Shown here: one piece after another, positions 36,532-50,600 of the stretch
How positions within the stretch are numbered: the stretch's first letter is position 1
Layout of the letters: every line of letters starts with the position of its first letter
The notes under the pieces: model-generated
What the model saw: the letters and a program-made list of their open reading frames with translations, nothing else
Told to the model about the DNA's origin: nothing
The model's database searches: none
Program-made: the position numbers and the translations under genes
NCBI GenBank assembly: GCA_015350385.1
Contig: WNKI01000001.1
Span: forward strand, 1,605,870 to 1,669,869
Length of the DNA stretch: 64,000 bases
Direction of reading: 5' to 3'
DNA from: Aculops lycopersici
Taxonomy: Eukaryota; Arthropoda; Arachnida; Trombidiformes; Eriophyidae

Positions 36532-39120
36532 CTATAAATTAACTCGATTAGTTTGACCCATGAGTTGCGTCCTCAATTGCGCATTTTCCCTCTCTAAACG
36601 GCCAATTGTCTTCTTGAGCTGACCAATGAGGTATTCTGAGTTGATCTGTTCCAATTTGAACTCGGTGATTTCCTTCTCCTTGAACACAATCCTCTCTTTT
36701 AGAGTCTCCACAATCCTTTCCAACTCGGAGCACCTGTTCATGTAGGCGAGGGTATTGTAGTCGCCTTGCAAGGTTGAGGTATCTGACATGATGGTCGTAT
36801 CAGCGTCGGTGTCCGTGATTCCCGTAATAACTCCATACTCGGAGGAAGTAGTAACCTTGTCCAAGCTTCGCGGCGATTCGCGATCATTCTGGCCACCTAA
36901 AACAGACGAGTTACTGGACGAGGCGCCACTTGAGGTATCTTGCTGCTTGAAGTCGTATCCGTTGCTGCCACCTGTTGCTGAGCTCGTGTTCATCGACAGC
37001 GGCATTCGGGGCGGCAAACCAATTGGCTGGCTATCGTTTGAGTTGGCCTGAGGTGAAGTGTTGTTAGATGATAGTGATGACGATGAGTTGATGGATTCGT
37101 GAAGAAGATCTAGGTTAGTTGAGACGCTATTAGAGATGGTTGAGGTGAAAGCGTAAATCTTGTGGGTCAAATCTAGATGGGCAATCTCCTGAGTTCGTCG
37201 GCGAAGAGCAAGATTTGGATCGCGCAACGAGGATCTCTGGCGACTCTGTTGTCTAACATCATTTCTATCTTTTGACATGAGCGACGATGGATCAGTTACA
37301 CGAAGACTAACATTTTCCATTTGTTGTTTCATAGGTTGAGCAAATGAGAATCGATAAGGAGTTGCAGGTGGCAGGTGCGTAACATGAGTGTTGTTGCTGT
37401 TGTCGGTGTCCAGTTTGTTGTTGTTTTGATTTGAAGTTCTATGTTGATGGTCGAGTACAGAGTCATTGGTGGCATTTGACGAGCTTAGCGATTGAGTGGA
37501 CGAGCTGGTTGCCGATTGTTTGTTGCTATAGTTATCTTGTTCAAAATTATTATCTTGCGTCTTGATTGGGGCGCTAGGTGAAGGTTGCTGACGGGCCGCT
37601 GGTCCAACGGATATCCTGAGCAAATCTTGGCCTGGCTTAGATTGATTCCGGTAGACTTCGTCGTATTTTGATTCGAACTCCAACTTGGACCTCTCCTCAA
37701 ACACAGTCGCTAGGTTCCGCTCAAAAGAGACGGGAAGCGAGGCGAGATGCCAGGAGTCGGGCGATTGGCCTTCATCAGTTGAGGGCGAAACAGGTTGTTG
37801 CTGAGTTGATTCATTCGAGTTGTGGTTGTTATTGGCGTGGTAACCATTCAAGTATAAACGACTGCTACGATTACTGCTCAACAAAGCATTTGTCTTCTCG
37901 TTCCTTGCCTTGGTGAAGTCGTCATAATTTGAATAGCTCTCCATATAAGTTGTACTCCGCAACTCACACGGAGGCGGTGGACAGTTTGGCTGCGGTGATT
38001 GAGATCTATTCAAGTACAATTGGGATATTGATTCGCTAAGAATCTGTTGCTCGGTGGCCAAATTGACCGATTGGGTGTCAAGATTTGAGGTGTTCGTGGT
38101 TGAATTTGAAATGAACGATCTTCGAAGTGGAATGTTTCGGAAGAATCTCTTCAAGCTTGAGAATTGGTTTTGGAATACCTTCGATGTGGAACTAGATAGC
38201 GAGGACTTGCTTGCCGAACCCTCGATCTTTTGCTGTTGACTATTGTCATTTGTCGAGTTTGTGAAATGCGAGGCAGCGGACGTAAAACTTTCATTAGATA
38301 GCTGAGATCTTTCCAAGTCGAAGTCAGTTTGCGTGCTTCCATATATGTCCAAGCAATCGGTTAATGGATGGCCCAAGTCAACGCTCTTGGTTAGCGAAGC
38401 TCGATCCGGAACATCGTGTCCATTTTGCTGATATCTCAATGGCTGCTGATTTGGTCTACTATGTGCCTTCACAGTGGCATACCGGAGACTAGAGTTTCGC
38501 CTCAATCTACTATCACAAGTGGTAGAGTTGCTTCTAGCGCACCTGTTGCTGTTGTTATTAGTAGTGTTAGTAGAACCATGGATGCTCATGGGTCTGATTG
38601 TCTTGTAAGCTGTGCCGTAGATCTCTTGAGGATCTGGAAGTTCAGGTAAGCCACAGGTGTTGACTGATACAGGACTTGAGGCTCTCAAGTCGTTATGGAC
38701 TGACGAGTTTGTTTGTTCATCTTGATATTGTTTATGTAATCTAAACTCGTCCACCACTAGAGGCGGCGCACGCGGCTTATGCAACACCGACGCGGTTCTA
38801 GTTGGTAATTGGCGACCATTGATTAGAGTCCTGTTGAGCTTCTTAGCCTCACCTGGCGTAAGAGTGTTGTACTTGTTTCGTCGATCCAAAGATCCAGTAT
38901 AATGGTTATGGTTAACATTCGTGGCCCGGCTACTCACTGACATAGTTTCCACATTCTGCGCTTGACTTGCGGTGGAAAGTTGACTCAGTGCCTCCAGTCT
39001 ATTGTTTAACTTGAGCTTGAAATTTTCCAATCTGTTATTCTGGTTGCAGCTACCCATTGACTGATTTGCGGTTGAGGAATTAAAGTTCCTCGGCAGTGTC
39101 ATTGCAAATTGATGCGACAT
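36532..39120 (-). CDS. Ser/Asn-rich protein with C-terminal coiled coil
   Basis: 862 aa from an ATG at 39118-39120; an in-frame stop lies eight codons upstream of the first Met. The body is disordered (Ser, Asn, Gln, Thr) with scattered basic patches such as SSLKRFFRNIPLRRSF. The last 65 residues form a heptad-rich coiled coil (CSELERIVETLKERIVFKEK, then EITEFKLEQINSEYLIGQLK, then RLERENAQLRTQL). From memory, the coil resembles that of neuron navigators (the KLTDIRLEALNSAHQLDQIR segment), but no AAA+ ATPase domain follows. It is probably a cytoskeletal or polarity scaffold. It may be the 3' part of a longer minus-strand gene (see 51353-54448). Confidence 0.75.
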   Translation of the reverse strand: MSHQFAMTLPRNFNSSTANQSMGSCNQNNRLENFKLKLNNRLEALSQLSTASQAQNVETMSVSSRATNVNHNHYTGSLDRRNKYNTLTPGEAKKLNRTLINGRQLPTRTASVLHKPRAPPLVVDEFRLHKQYQDEQTNSSVHNDLRASSPVSVNTCGLPELPDPQEIYGTAYKTIRPMSIHGSTNTTNNNSNRCARSNSTTCDSRLRRNSSLRYATVKAHSRPNQQPLRYQQNGHDVPDRASLTKSVDLGHPLTDCLDIYGSTQTDFDLERSQLSNESFTSAASHFTNSTNDNSQQQKIEGSASKSSLSSSTSKVFQNQFSSLKRFFRNIPLRRSFISNSTTNTSNLDTQSVNLATEQQILSESISQLYLNRSQSPQPNCPPPPCELRSTTYMESYSNYDDFTKARNEKTNALLSSNRSSRLYLNGYHANNNHNSNESTQQQPVSPSTDEGQSPDSWHLASLPVSFERNLATVFEERSKLEFESKYDEVYRNQSKPGQDLLRISVGPAARQQPSPSAPIKTQDNNFEQDNYSNKQSATSSSTQSLSSSNATNDSVLDHQHRTSNQNNNKLDTDNSNNTHVTHLPPATPYRFSFAQPMKQQMENVSLRVTDPSSLMSKDRNDVRQQSRQRSSLRDPNLALRRRTQEIAHLDLTHKIYAFTSTISNSVSTNLDLLHESINSSSSLSSNNTSPQANSNDSQPIGLPPRMPLSMNTSSATGGSNGYDFKQQDTSSGASSSNSSVLGGQNDRESPRSLDKVTTSSEYGVITGITDTDADTTIMSDTSTLQGDYNTLAYMNRCSELERIVETLKERIVFKEKEITEFKLEQINSEYLIGQLKKTIGRLERENAQLRTQLMGQTNRVNL

Positions 39121-42100
39121 TTTGATGGCTAAACTTGATGATCACATAGGTGAGTTTGTCTTGTTGTTCGTTTGTCCGTCGTGTCCTCGTTCTCTTAATC
39201 TTGACTTTTTAAAGATCTTGCAAAACAGGTAGCTAATTTGGTGGTCGCGGTTGTCATTCAACTTCCTCATCAAACTCGTCCCTCTCCCGCTCGTCTCTTA
39301 ACTCGTTCTTGCTAAATTAAATTAAAATAATATATTAATAGACTCTATCTTAACACACGCAATTTTGTCTAGCTAATAAATAGTGTTGGTTCTTATGTAA
39401 TCGGTTATTTCGGCGCCAGTTGATGTAATGACTCCAACTCGTTACTTTGCAAAGTCGCTCTCTGGGTCTTGTTACAAAATCTCTTGTCTCTTTGTGGTTG
39501 TCGCGGTCGTGGTTATGGTCGCTTTAAAGTCACACATGCAGCAGAGGAACCAGCACACAAACACACCTAGCGCACATGACGAAGAGAGACAGAAAGCATT
39601 GCACGACAAAGACGGCCGACGCAGCATCGCAGAAACAGCATCACTGAGTAATTGTGTTGTCTGCTACCCGAGCTGCACTAACATCTTTGTTGGCTAATGT
39701 TAAACAGGCAGAAAGAGAGAGAGCGATAGAGTTTACTTTGACAAAACATAGTGGCAAAACGCGTGAAAAACTCACTCTTTCTCGCTGTTGTTTCGCGGCT
39801 TCCCTCTCTCCTCTCCTCGCAATAATGTCGCCAATGTGCGAGCAAGAGGGCGACTGGAAAAGCGAGAGGAGAGTTTTGTGTGTGCCTTTGCAAAGTTGTG
39901 GCTGCGAGTTCAACGGGCTGCTTGCATTTCACCTTCACTTTTGCAGGTTTTGCTTTGAGCGCATGCGCTCAATTTACCTGAGTGGGTGCCATTTTGACTC
40001 GACACCGAATCGTACAGGTGGTCGTCGCCTGGATTTTGTGTATGAAATGCGATTGCGACATTCGTACACTAACACCAAACCAATCCTCAGACTCCACCTA
40101 AAATCACAGTGATTAATTGTGACATGATGAGTACGGGATGAAATTAGGCTGCTGTCGGGAGGTGGAATAATCGCACTCTCTAGATTCCAACAGGTTATAC
40201 TACTAGCGAGATGCGAGTCAACACAAAAGAGCATTATAAATGGGAGCATCGGAATTTTTGTTTGCCTCTAACTACTCCCATCCATCGGACAGGTGACACC
40301 GACTCTGGTCTGGTTGTTGATGAATGGAAGCCTAGTGTGTCGAGAGAGCGAGAGACACCTGCTTTCTGCGACTAGTTCATTAATCTATTTGTTTAGTTGT
40401 TCATAGAAATGAATGACAGGAGTCCAATTTGTCTGGGCTGAATGAACGAGAATGAATGAAACTTGATAAATATGAAAAACTGTTTGCTCAGCTCGACGAA
40501 CTGAACCGCAAATTCATCTCCATTATCTCTCATTATTGCCGATCGATTATTTGAGGGCGGCTCGCTGATTGCCACTTTAATGATCGAACATGAAATAAAG
40601 CGGACGGAAGGGATTGATTCGCGGTTAAGTGCAAACCAACAGACACAATTTGCAATCGCCACTTGTTGCCTTGAAGCCAGCTAAGCTTCGCACGCGATAA
40701 TGTTGATGATGATGAAGTTAGTGTGTGTTACCTACAACTCGAATCTTACCTGTTCCGTCGCAGCGCTATTAGTATTACCTTAGACCGACTCGAGTCTCGA
40801 GACCCACACAAAAGTCGAGCAACAGAGAGGTACGAGTTATGCGATTCCATTGGGTCGACCTGCGTTGCAAATACAGATGGACTGACAACAACGAGCAAAA
40901 GTTATGATGCCAATGTGTTTGTGACTCGCCAATTAGCTGGCCACAAACAGCAATACACTGCTAGTAGTCTGGAGGTATAATAGTTACCGAGTCAATGGGA
41001 TTAAAATCCAGAGAGAGAGAGAGAGCGAGTTACAACGACACGAGTGCCAACTGGAATGAGTAGAGGCGAGAGTAATTGGAACGAATCAGTGCTCGTTGCA
41101 TTCGTTTGTCGTCAGGCTCCTCATTGGCCATTGAAAGTCTCCGCAATGGTTAGAGTTGGATGGCTATCTAACGCTCCGACTCCAGCGAGCTCGCCAGCTT
41201 GGGGGATAATTTTATGGCGTTCAAAGGGCGCAAATGGTAGTGGCAGAGGGAGTAGTCTTTGAGAGTTGAGAAATTGCCGGTTGTTTGCCGCCACTTGATT
41301 CGCATCGCATACAGGTAACTACCACTGTGGCGATAAGCGGGCCAACGAGAGGCGGTGCATTCTCGCCCATTCGTTTGTGCTACACCAGAGCAGAGCAGGA
41401 CAGGTAAGCGAGCTAGCTTCGCGCAAAGGTCTTACCAACGGATGATGATACCTGAGCTGGCGGTGCAGTTTTAGCTGAGCACCAAAGTGATGAGCTTGTC
41501 TGCAGTCCATGTCGACGGCAGCTCATAACAACAATCGGCCAACTTTAGTGGCGCTCGTTGGTGGCAGGTAGTGGTGGTGACGGTGGTAGAGGCGGCGATG
41601 GCGGTGGCGACGGCGACGATGCTGCGGCAACCACCACAAGGCGTCCAGTTGACTAAAACTAGGAAGTCAAACAATAAGTCGTTCGTCGTCCTCACCGCTC
41701 TAGACTCATGCTAAGTTCACCTGGGCGCATCCGTTGCTCTGTCCCTCGCTTGCTTTCGTTTGGCAAGCTTGTCTCTCTCTTGCTCTCTCCCTGTTGCTCC
41801 TCTTCCTCGTATTAGTAGATAATAATTGAAACTCTAGCGCAACCGTAAGACTCTATTCATCTTCACTGGTCCTTCTTCGTCTATCGTTGGCCAGATCGTT
41901 TCACTGCAGCTCGATAGTAATAGAGCGAGACTCACCCAAGCTCAAGTCTCGCAATAATCCGAACAGTTAGATTCTTAGCCTTTCCGCTGGCTCACTGGAA
42001 AATTGTCGACTAATTTGAGTCAACTGAAATGACGCATGCAAAAGGCTAACGGTTGGCCACACGAACACATCACGGACGGATGGAGGCGGCGGATATAATT

Positions 42101-45100
42101 TCAACGATTTCTAATGGCTGCGGTGCCAACAGAATGATGCCACCACAACTTACGCAAGGGAACTGACACAAGAGAGTGCTTATGGCGCCTCCCACGCGCT
42201 CGTTTGTCTTTTTCCCCGATTATTTTTGACATACATGCTCTTGTTTAATTTAATTTTTGAAAGAGACACACGCTTGCCAACTTCTAATATGATTTGATTC
42301 AACATGAACTCGCCGAAGGGATGTCCATTCATTGAGTCACTCACTCTCCTACTTTCATCTGGTCTTTCGCTCTGAGAAACTAGAAACAAAAATTTGTCAG
42401 TTTAAACTCCAAGTCGCTAGTTTGTTATACAATTACCTACGGCGACTGGAGATATCAAGTTATCTCGTACGATGGGAACCCTACTATGTAATGTTTTCAC
42501 GGAACATTAGCGAAAGGTTTTGTGGTTATGTAATATGAGCTCCGCTTCCTTGTTTCCCCTCTTCTAAAAGCTTAACTTAATTTTACTCGTCATCTTGGGT
42601 CAAAGGTAATAGTTTAATCTTCTTATTTATGAGCCGACGAGTGGTCGCCTTCCTGTTCTCAAAATCCCCTTTCAATTTTCAACTCTCAACTCTCAAGTGC
42701 TTTTCGTAATTTTGAGAAAAAAAACCTAGTGAAGGTGAAACCTATTAGAGTGTGAGAAACTCGCGACACCGAGACAGAGTACAAGGAAAGATCTTCTTGT
42801 TTCCGGTTGGCAAGATAGAGGAATGAGTGGAGGTGAGCACAAGCTTATCGGTTGCACCATTAGCGATGCAAGCATGGCGCAGAAACTGTCACCTGTTGCC
42901 GAATGGCGGAGAAAACACCGGTAATTATTAGTGGCAGCGGTGTTTGCGGCGACTAGCCAAGCTGAAAGGATAGGGCAGAGGTTATTCTGGAGCTTTTTGC
43001 CCGCTAGCCGTAAAGTAAGCACTACAAACTAGCGGCACTCTCTCATATTCTAAACTGCGACTAATAATCCCAGAGATTATGGCTGTTGCCAACATAATTG
43101 TTGTCTCTTTTTCTCTTTTTCTTTCTTTCCGAGTCTTTGGCATAAAATTTTAGTCAGGCGAAACTAAGCTCAAGGATTGAATCTCACCTGCAACGGCGAC
43201 GAAAAATAACCAACACTCACTCTCACCTGTTGCCTTCCCTAGAAAGCGCCCGCTATTCATGTAAAGTTTGTCTCGCGAAGTTGGCCGAGTGAGGCGTTGG
43301 AAAGAACAACCGCCACGGTTGCCCTTTTCTCCTGCAAATCCAATGTCCACTGATAACAGGCAACTCAAATTGGTGGCAACAGTCGGAGTTGTCGTCACCG
43401 TTGCAGCAGGCGACAATCATAATCCAGCCGAAACTAGGAAGTAGCTCTTGGGCAAACTGTCCCGCGCCATTTGGTTGTCTCATATTCTCGCTTGGGGTTA
43501 TTGCGATACTAATGCCAGAGAAAGATGCAGTTAAAGTCGATAGAGTCAACGAGGGAGAGAGAGGGAGGGAGAGTTGAGACGACAAAAATTGATAGATGCC
43601 ACAAGTTGTCGTTGTTGGCTCTCTTTATTTTGAGTTTGTGTTCGACTGTATACAAGTCCCACGCGCTCGTTTGCCGCCAGTCGCCCAGGTGAGTTATTGG
43701 CTGTTGCTGTTGTCATCGTCGTTATGCTCCATCTATGTTTTCACTCCCTTTGCTTTCAATATTGCTACTGGCCATCTCGCCACACTAACAACAGCGACCA
43801 CAGGTGAACCAACCAACTGCGGCAACCACCTGTTGACTCCCATAACTCACCCCAGGGTCTAGACGAATCTCGAGCGAGCGAGCGAACGAGTCAAATTGGA
43901 CAGTAAACCATTGCGCAACTCCAACATCAAGAGAAACATGCGATGCTGGCCCAAACTTACAATTTGAATTGTTTTTCATTGGCGAGTTGCATTTGGCCCG
44001 ACTGAGAAAAGTTGGAAAAGTTTTTACCTTTCCGTTTTCCCCTCGCTCGCTCGCTCGCTCGGCTCGCTTTTGCCCACTTAAAAAGCCTTTCATCGCCCAG
44101 TCGACCACAATGAGTTGTCTTTGTCTTTGAACTCTCATCGTCGTCGTCGTCGTCGTCGTCAGCATACTGCCCTCGGCGTTGCCAACTAGTCGTTTCTCTC
44201 ACTCTCTTTGTTTGCTGGCCATCGCAAGTGTGAGTCAACCCGAGCTCATTGTGCTCGGGTTGCCGCTCCAATTCAATCCCGGGCGCGCAACTGCCACCTG
44301 TGTGCAAAATAGGCCCTCTCTCTTTCTCTAGTCCTCTGTCAACGCCAAACTCTGCATCTCCAGCTTGCGACTCACTCGGAAGTTGCAAGCTGAGAGCTCG
44401 GTAGCCGAGTTTGGTAGTCGGACAACAGTGCAGCGGATGAGTCACTTTTGTGATCTAATATCATGTTGCTCATTGTGCATCGAGTCATCGCATCATGTCC
44501 ATTCATGTCCTACACCGAAATCTAATGACTGTTATACTTACACAAAGTCGGCAACCTGTTTTAGTGTGATGCTGGCGCTTCTATTGAGCGAGCAAGTCTA
44601 CAATGAGGACCCACTGGCTAACAGGTGGCAGTTTATTTGCGTTCATCTATTGTGCCGCTACTGCTATTACCACTGCTATTATGTGAGCGATCAATCGATC
44701 GCTCGATCCGATCCGATCCGATCCGATCCGATCCGATCCGATGGCAGCAGTAGAAAAACTTGGCTGTGTAAGCCAATTGACCTCCACTAGCTCGACTATG
44801 AGCACAAGCCACCTGAAGACTGGGAGCGATAAGTAGACTTTTTGGCTTTAAATTTCAGTTGACTCGAGCAGTTGATAGCAGTCAACTTAAATCACATAAC
44901 GACGATGAAAACGACAACGAGCGAGCGATCGGCGGATGCATTTCACTTGCCAAGCTGACATTACAATGCCCAGCTGGTAGACTGCTCACTTTTGCCAGCG
45001 AGCGTGCGAGTCAACCAACCAAGCTGGCAGCTCAATCAGCTACCCCAATTACCTCCACCAACCCGCGCAACCATTGACTCTCTCTCTCTTTTCTCTTGGC

Positions 45101-47687
45101 CGTGACCACCACCAACACCGCCGCGGCCACCGCCGCCACCACCGCCGGCTGGTCGCGAGCGCCAAGCTAGCTGGCTGAGCCGAGTGACGTCGACTCGCGA
45201 GCTTCCAATCGGCCAGGCGACATAACTACAGACTGCAATTTTTGCGTTTTCTTGGAACATGAGCTGCAGCAGTAGCAGCGGCGGCAGCAGTAAACTACAA
45301 TGACTCACAGTTAGACTGCAAGGTTCTCACAAAAGTAAAAAAACCTACCTGCCTGGCTGCTTGCACGCTCGCGATTTTACCTGCCAACTCACCTGCCTGC
45401 ATGCAAGCAGAGAAAGAGAGAGTGAGCGTCGTTTTACTCGAGTCACCTGAACAACGCAACCAGCAAGTTGCTGGTTTGTCGCTCGTTTTAGCTGTCGACT
45501 CGAACTAAAGTTTGCGACTCGATGAACAGAAGAAAACACAAAGCAATTTACTTTGCCAGTCTCCCAATGGCCACAATCAACTAACCAGACTGATAAAACT
45601 CTCGCTCGTCTGGGTTCATTATTATCAACGTTAGTAGGTTTTGTGTATGAATGCCAACAAAACATTTGGGTGCCTTACTATCTGCTCGGCTTCTCCTTTC
45701 CTCCCCCTCTCCCCTCATTCTGACCACTAAACACTCTTACATGTCCATCAAGCAGGACATGCGACGACTCTGAAGTGAGTTAATCTATTACAAGAGCTCT
45801 CATGACTCGAGCATTTTCTATTTAGCCAGATGAGAGCAACAAAACTAGATCAAGCCGAACGTATTTTTTCGCATTCACCGTGACTGCGTGCCGGTGATTC
45901 TCGTCGGCTCTCCTCAATGTGGGACTGCTGATGGTAATCATTGTCGTTATGGTTGTTGCTTTTGTTGTTGTTGATTATGACTAAGGCTATGGCCAAACGA
46001 TGTCACCAGAGGCAAGTTGCGCTCAACTCGTTTGCTAAGCAATCAAACTCGACCAAGAATAAGGATTCTTCGCATTGTGCGCAACATTGAAGCTCGCCAA
46101 GCAAATCCAAGTTTACTTCAGAGACCTTGACGAGTTCACATGTGAATTCGTGTGCAATTGTCGTGCGCAACTCAATGGTCTCATTGTTCTAGTTTAACCA
46201 CTTGAACCAAGACACGAGTTGTCGTCCACTGGAATCTTCTAGGGCGCCGAGTTTATTTGAACGAGCTCAAAAGAGCAACTAGTCAGTTGATTGGCTTATT
46301 TTGCCACGATCTACACCTGAGGTGAATGGACAATAGCAGTGCAACTATGATCGTAAACAATCACGTTGCTGGCATGGAGGAGATAACGTGCAGTTGAGGA
46401 TCATGAGAAACAAGTAACCAAAACGGTCCCTCGAGTGTCATCTCCGCTAACAGGACCCAAAGAGAAGAGGGATAGCGAGAGAGAGAGAGAGAAAGAAAGA
46501 AAGAAAGAAACACAATGGCATAAAACATGAAAGACTCACTCTTTCTGGCTACTTCTTTGCGGCTCCTGGCAATAGCGACGCCAATACAAGCGAGCGAGAG
46601 ATCAATCGGGAAATCGAGAGACAACGGCGACGTTGAGTTTATTTTATGTGTCTTGGTAAGGTTGGCCGCGGCACTAGAGATCGTCAGTTACTATGGCAAT
46701 CAAGGTTCTCTTCTTCTTGTGTCAACTATCACAACAAACACCACTCCTACTCCTACTCATACTCCTGATACTACTATTGCTACTGCTAGACATTAGCAAC
46801 AGTGGCGCGCTTCGCAACTGGCCACTTGTTGATTGCCACCAGTCGCTAGGGTAGATCCGCTCTAAAAGGCAACGAGATGGAAACTAATTTGTCTTGGTCT
46901 TGGTCGTCGGTGTTAGTGTTAGTGTCCCAGTGGGCGTCGCTAAAATCAAACAATAGAGTTTGGTTAGGTCCTCCCATTGAACCTGACCAAATCAGTTGGC
47001 CAAATCTGATCGCGATGAGCGAAAGTTTATCCAACAATCGCCCGCCGTTCGACTTCCTACCCAAATCAATGTAGCGAGATGAGCCAACTTCAGCTCTTAA
47101 TTGAGTCGATGAGCACAACACTTGTTGCACACAGAGTCTATTTACTTACAATTCATTTGCGTTGGCTTTGCAATAAAGAGAAAATCCCCTAAGGGTTACT
47201 TGGTTTGCAACAATATAACTAACTAACTAACTAACTAATTGAATGACTAAAGCGCCGTCAAATCGGTGAATGACAACCTTGAGACTGATAATCAGCATGA
47301 TGTCACTCGAGGTCTTGTCAAGATCATATTGCTGGCGAGATTGTTACCAAGAAGCTGTTAGATTGCTTTTGTTGTTTATGTTTGACGTGTTCGTGTGGCA
47401 AAAGACGTGACGCACCCTAGCGACGGCCACCTGATGCTCTCGCGCTGTCTTTCTCTCACTTGCTCTTTTGCTCTCATTGTAGTGCCAGCAATCTTGCGAG
47501 ACATCCCCGGTTTCTGGTTGATCAAGTTATTGCTTCAATCTCGCGCCTTGATCTTGCAAAACCAAATAAAGGGATTGGCTTTAGCAAGCAAATTATTTCT
47601 CCCAGAAGACATTTAACTTAAACATTGATTAGAATTATAGAAACACAACAATCGAATAACATTACATACAGGAAGGGAAGAATCAAG
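39121..47687. other. Gene-poor region between the coiled-coil gene and GLDC
   Basis: About 8.5 kb with no credible coding gene. Simple repeats include (TCG)n at 44138-44160, (GATCC)7 at 44705-44742, GA/GAAA at 46478-46510 and (AACT)5 at 47217-47236. Perfect GCAACAGGT words occur at 42891 and 43225 (reverse orientation). Donor-like words (CAG-GTAAG, CAG-GTGAG) appear on both strands. It could be an intron of the long minus-strand Ser-rich gene plus the GLDC promoter. Confidence 0.5.
44705..44742. repeat. (GATCC)7 pentanucleotide microsatellite
   Basis: Seven perfect GATCC units plus GAT, next to the related word atcgatcgctc. Confidence 0.95.
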
Positions 47688-50600
47688 ATGCAAAATTGGA
47701 AAAACTTTGTAACTTTAACCACAAACGTAGCGGCCAGTGGCACGGGCCCAACCACTGCGGCTGGCGTGCAAGCAACCACCAAGGGACTAGGGAGACAGCT
47801 CAACAGGTTGTCGTGTAGATATCTAACAAGTGGCTCGTCGCAGGACAAACCACCCAGGCTTGCAAATGTCTCCTCGACCAGGAGCCAGTCGACCTCTCGA
47901 ACTAACTTGGCTGCTAACCAGGCGCCTAGATTACGCAAAGAGGTGCTGGACTCAAGTGATGAGATTGAAGGGGAGAATCAGGCCGACCTTTTTCAAGCCG
48001 GGAAACAATTGTTGACCGACGAGGAGTTAGCCGGAGGAATTGGCAAGCTCAACGGCCTATCAGATATTAATCGAGAGCCGGATGCCCACAGGTTTGTTAA
48101 GCGTCACATTGGACCTCGCGAGGAGGACATCAGGTACATGCTTAACGAGTTGTCTTACAGCTCAATGGACGAGCTAATTAGAGAAACAATTCCCGATGAC
48201 ATCAAGCTCAATCGCGATTTAAATTTACCTGAGGCAATTAGCGAGCACGAGCTACTGAATCAATTGAAAGAAATTGGATCGCTCAACGAGTCAACCGAGT
48301 GGAAGTCGTTCATTGGCTTGGGCTACTATGATTGCGTAACGCCCCCAGTGATCTTGAGAAACTTGTTCGAAAATCCAGGTTGGACCACGGCTTACACTGC
48401 CTATCAAGCGGAGATAGCTCAGGGTAGATTGGAGAGTTTAATGAACTACCAAACAATGATCAGCGACTTGACGGGACTGGATGTGGCAAACGCGAGTTTG
48501 TTGGACGAGGCAACGGCGGCCGCCGAGGCGATGCAAGTTTGCCTGAGATACCACAAGTCAAAGAGAAACAAATTTTTAATTTCAACTCGTTGCCATCCAC
48601 AAACTGGCGCAGTTTTAAAGACCCGAGCCGAGGCGCTCGATGTGGAGATTGATTATTTTGATGAACTAGGCGTTGACTCGAATGTAAAATCGCTTGAAGA
48701 TTACAACCTAAAGGAGTACAGTGGTTTGCTAGTTCAGTATCCAAACACTCAGGGACACCTGTTTGATTTGAATGCCATTACAAAGCGTGCAACGGAAGCC
48801 GATTGTCTGGCTGTCACTGCAACAGATCTCATGGCGTGCACTCTGTTCAAGCCTCCAGGGGATTTCGAGTATCCCGCCGACCTGGCCATCGGATCGGCTC
48901 AACGATTCGGCATCCCACTCAACTTCGGCGGTCCTCATGCTGCATTTATGGCCTGCAAGCAGAAGCTTATCCGTTTAATTCCAGGTAGAGTTGTGGGTCT
49001 AACACGAGACTCGGACGGGAATCAAGCCTACAGATTTGCCCTACAAACTAGGGAGCAACACATTCGTCGCGACAAGGCAACCTCGAACATTTGCACGGCT
49101 CAAGCTTTATTGGCCAACATGAGCGCCATGTACGCGGTTTATCATGGACCCAAAGGATTGAGGGACATTGCAAACTCAATCCATGCAAAGACCTCATTGC
49201 TTGCGCACCTGTTGAAGAGCGTGAGCGCCAAGGAGATGCTTGGCGCAAACCACAAACTTGAGCTCGTAAACGACGGAAGCTTCTTCGACACTCTAACAGT
49301 TAAAGTGGGAAGTGAGTTGCAATCCCTAATTCACCAGCGAGCTCGAGAGGCAAAGATTAATTTGAGATACGATGACGAGGAGACTATCTGCGTTTCGTTG
49401 GACGAGACCACAAAGTTGGCAGACATTTTTAAATTAGTCTACCTTTTCACTGGACACTCAAATGACCAACTAAAACTCGGAAAACAAAAGCAAATAATCA
49501 GCAATACACTAAACGAGGAGTCCAAGTTTAAGTCGCCGCTTGATAGTGAGCGCCTGGCCAATCTAAAGAGAACCAGCGAATACCTGACACATCCAACCTT
49601 CAATATTTATCATAGTGAAGCTCAGTTGATTAGATACATGAAATCGCTGGAGAACAAGGACATCTCATTGGCTCACTCAATGATTCCCCTTGGATCGTGT
49701 ACAATGAAACTTAATGCCACCAGTCAAATTCTTGCAAGTTCTTGGCCAGAGTTTGCGAATGTCCATCCGTTTCAACCTATCGACCAGTGCAAGGGATACA
49801 TGGAATTAATTGAAAGTCTCAACACCTATCTATGCGAAATCACCGGCTACGATCGCATCTCGTTCCAACCAAACTCAGGAGCTCAAGGCGAATACGCTGG
49901 ATTGAGAGTTATCAAGTCCTACTTGGAATCGAGAGGTGAAACCAATAGAAATGTTTGTTTAATTCCAATCTCAGCTCATGGAACAAATCCGGCTTCAGCT
50001 CAAATGGCTGGCTTCAAGATACAAACAGTCAAGGTTAAGGAGGATGGAAACATTGATATGGAGGATTTGGGGAGGAGTATTGAAAAGTACAGGAATGATT
50101 TGGCCTGTCTCATGGTCACCTACCCATCGACTTTTGGCGTTTTCGAGGACAACATTCGACAAGTTTGCGATATGATTCACGAGGCAGGTGGCCAGGTTTA
50201 TCTGGACGGTGCCAATATGAACGCCCAGGTTGGTCTCTGTAGGCCCGGCGACTACGGAAGTGACGTTTCCCACTTGAATCTACACAAAACCTTCTGCATT
50301 CCCCATGGAGGCGGCGGGCCGGGCGCTGGACCAATTGGAGTCAAGAGCCATCTGATTCCATTTTTACCCGGCCATCCACTGACAGGTAGCAGCGATGGAA
50401 AGGCGGCCTCACCGGAGAGCTTCGGTACAGTTTCGGCTAGCATGTGGGGATCGCCGGTGATCCTACCCATTAGTTGGAGTTACATTCGCACCATGTCCAA
50501 GGATCTCAAGCTCTCGAGTCAAGTTGCCATATTGAATGCCAACTATATGCGAAAGCGACTTGAGGGAGCATACAAGATTCTATACAAGGGAACAAAGGGA

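Noticed and set aside
43957..44445. 162-codon minus-strand frame with an Asp run
   Set aside because: It starts with GTG, its Asp run is the (TCG) microsatellite, and no conserved motif is present.
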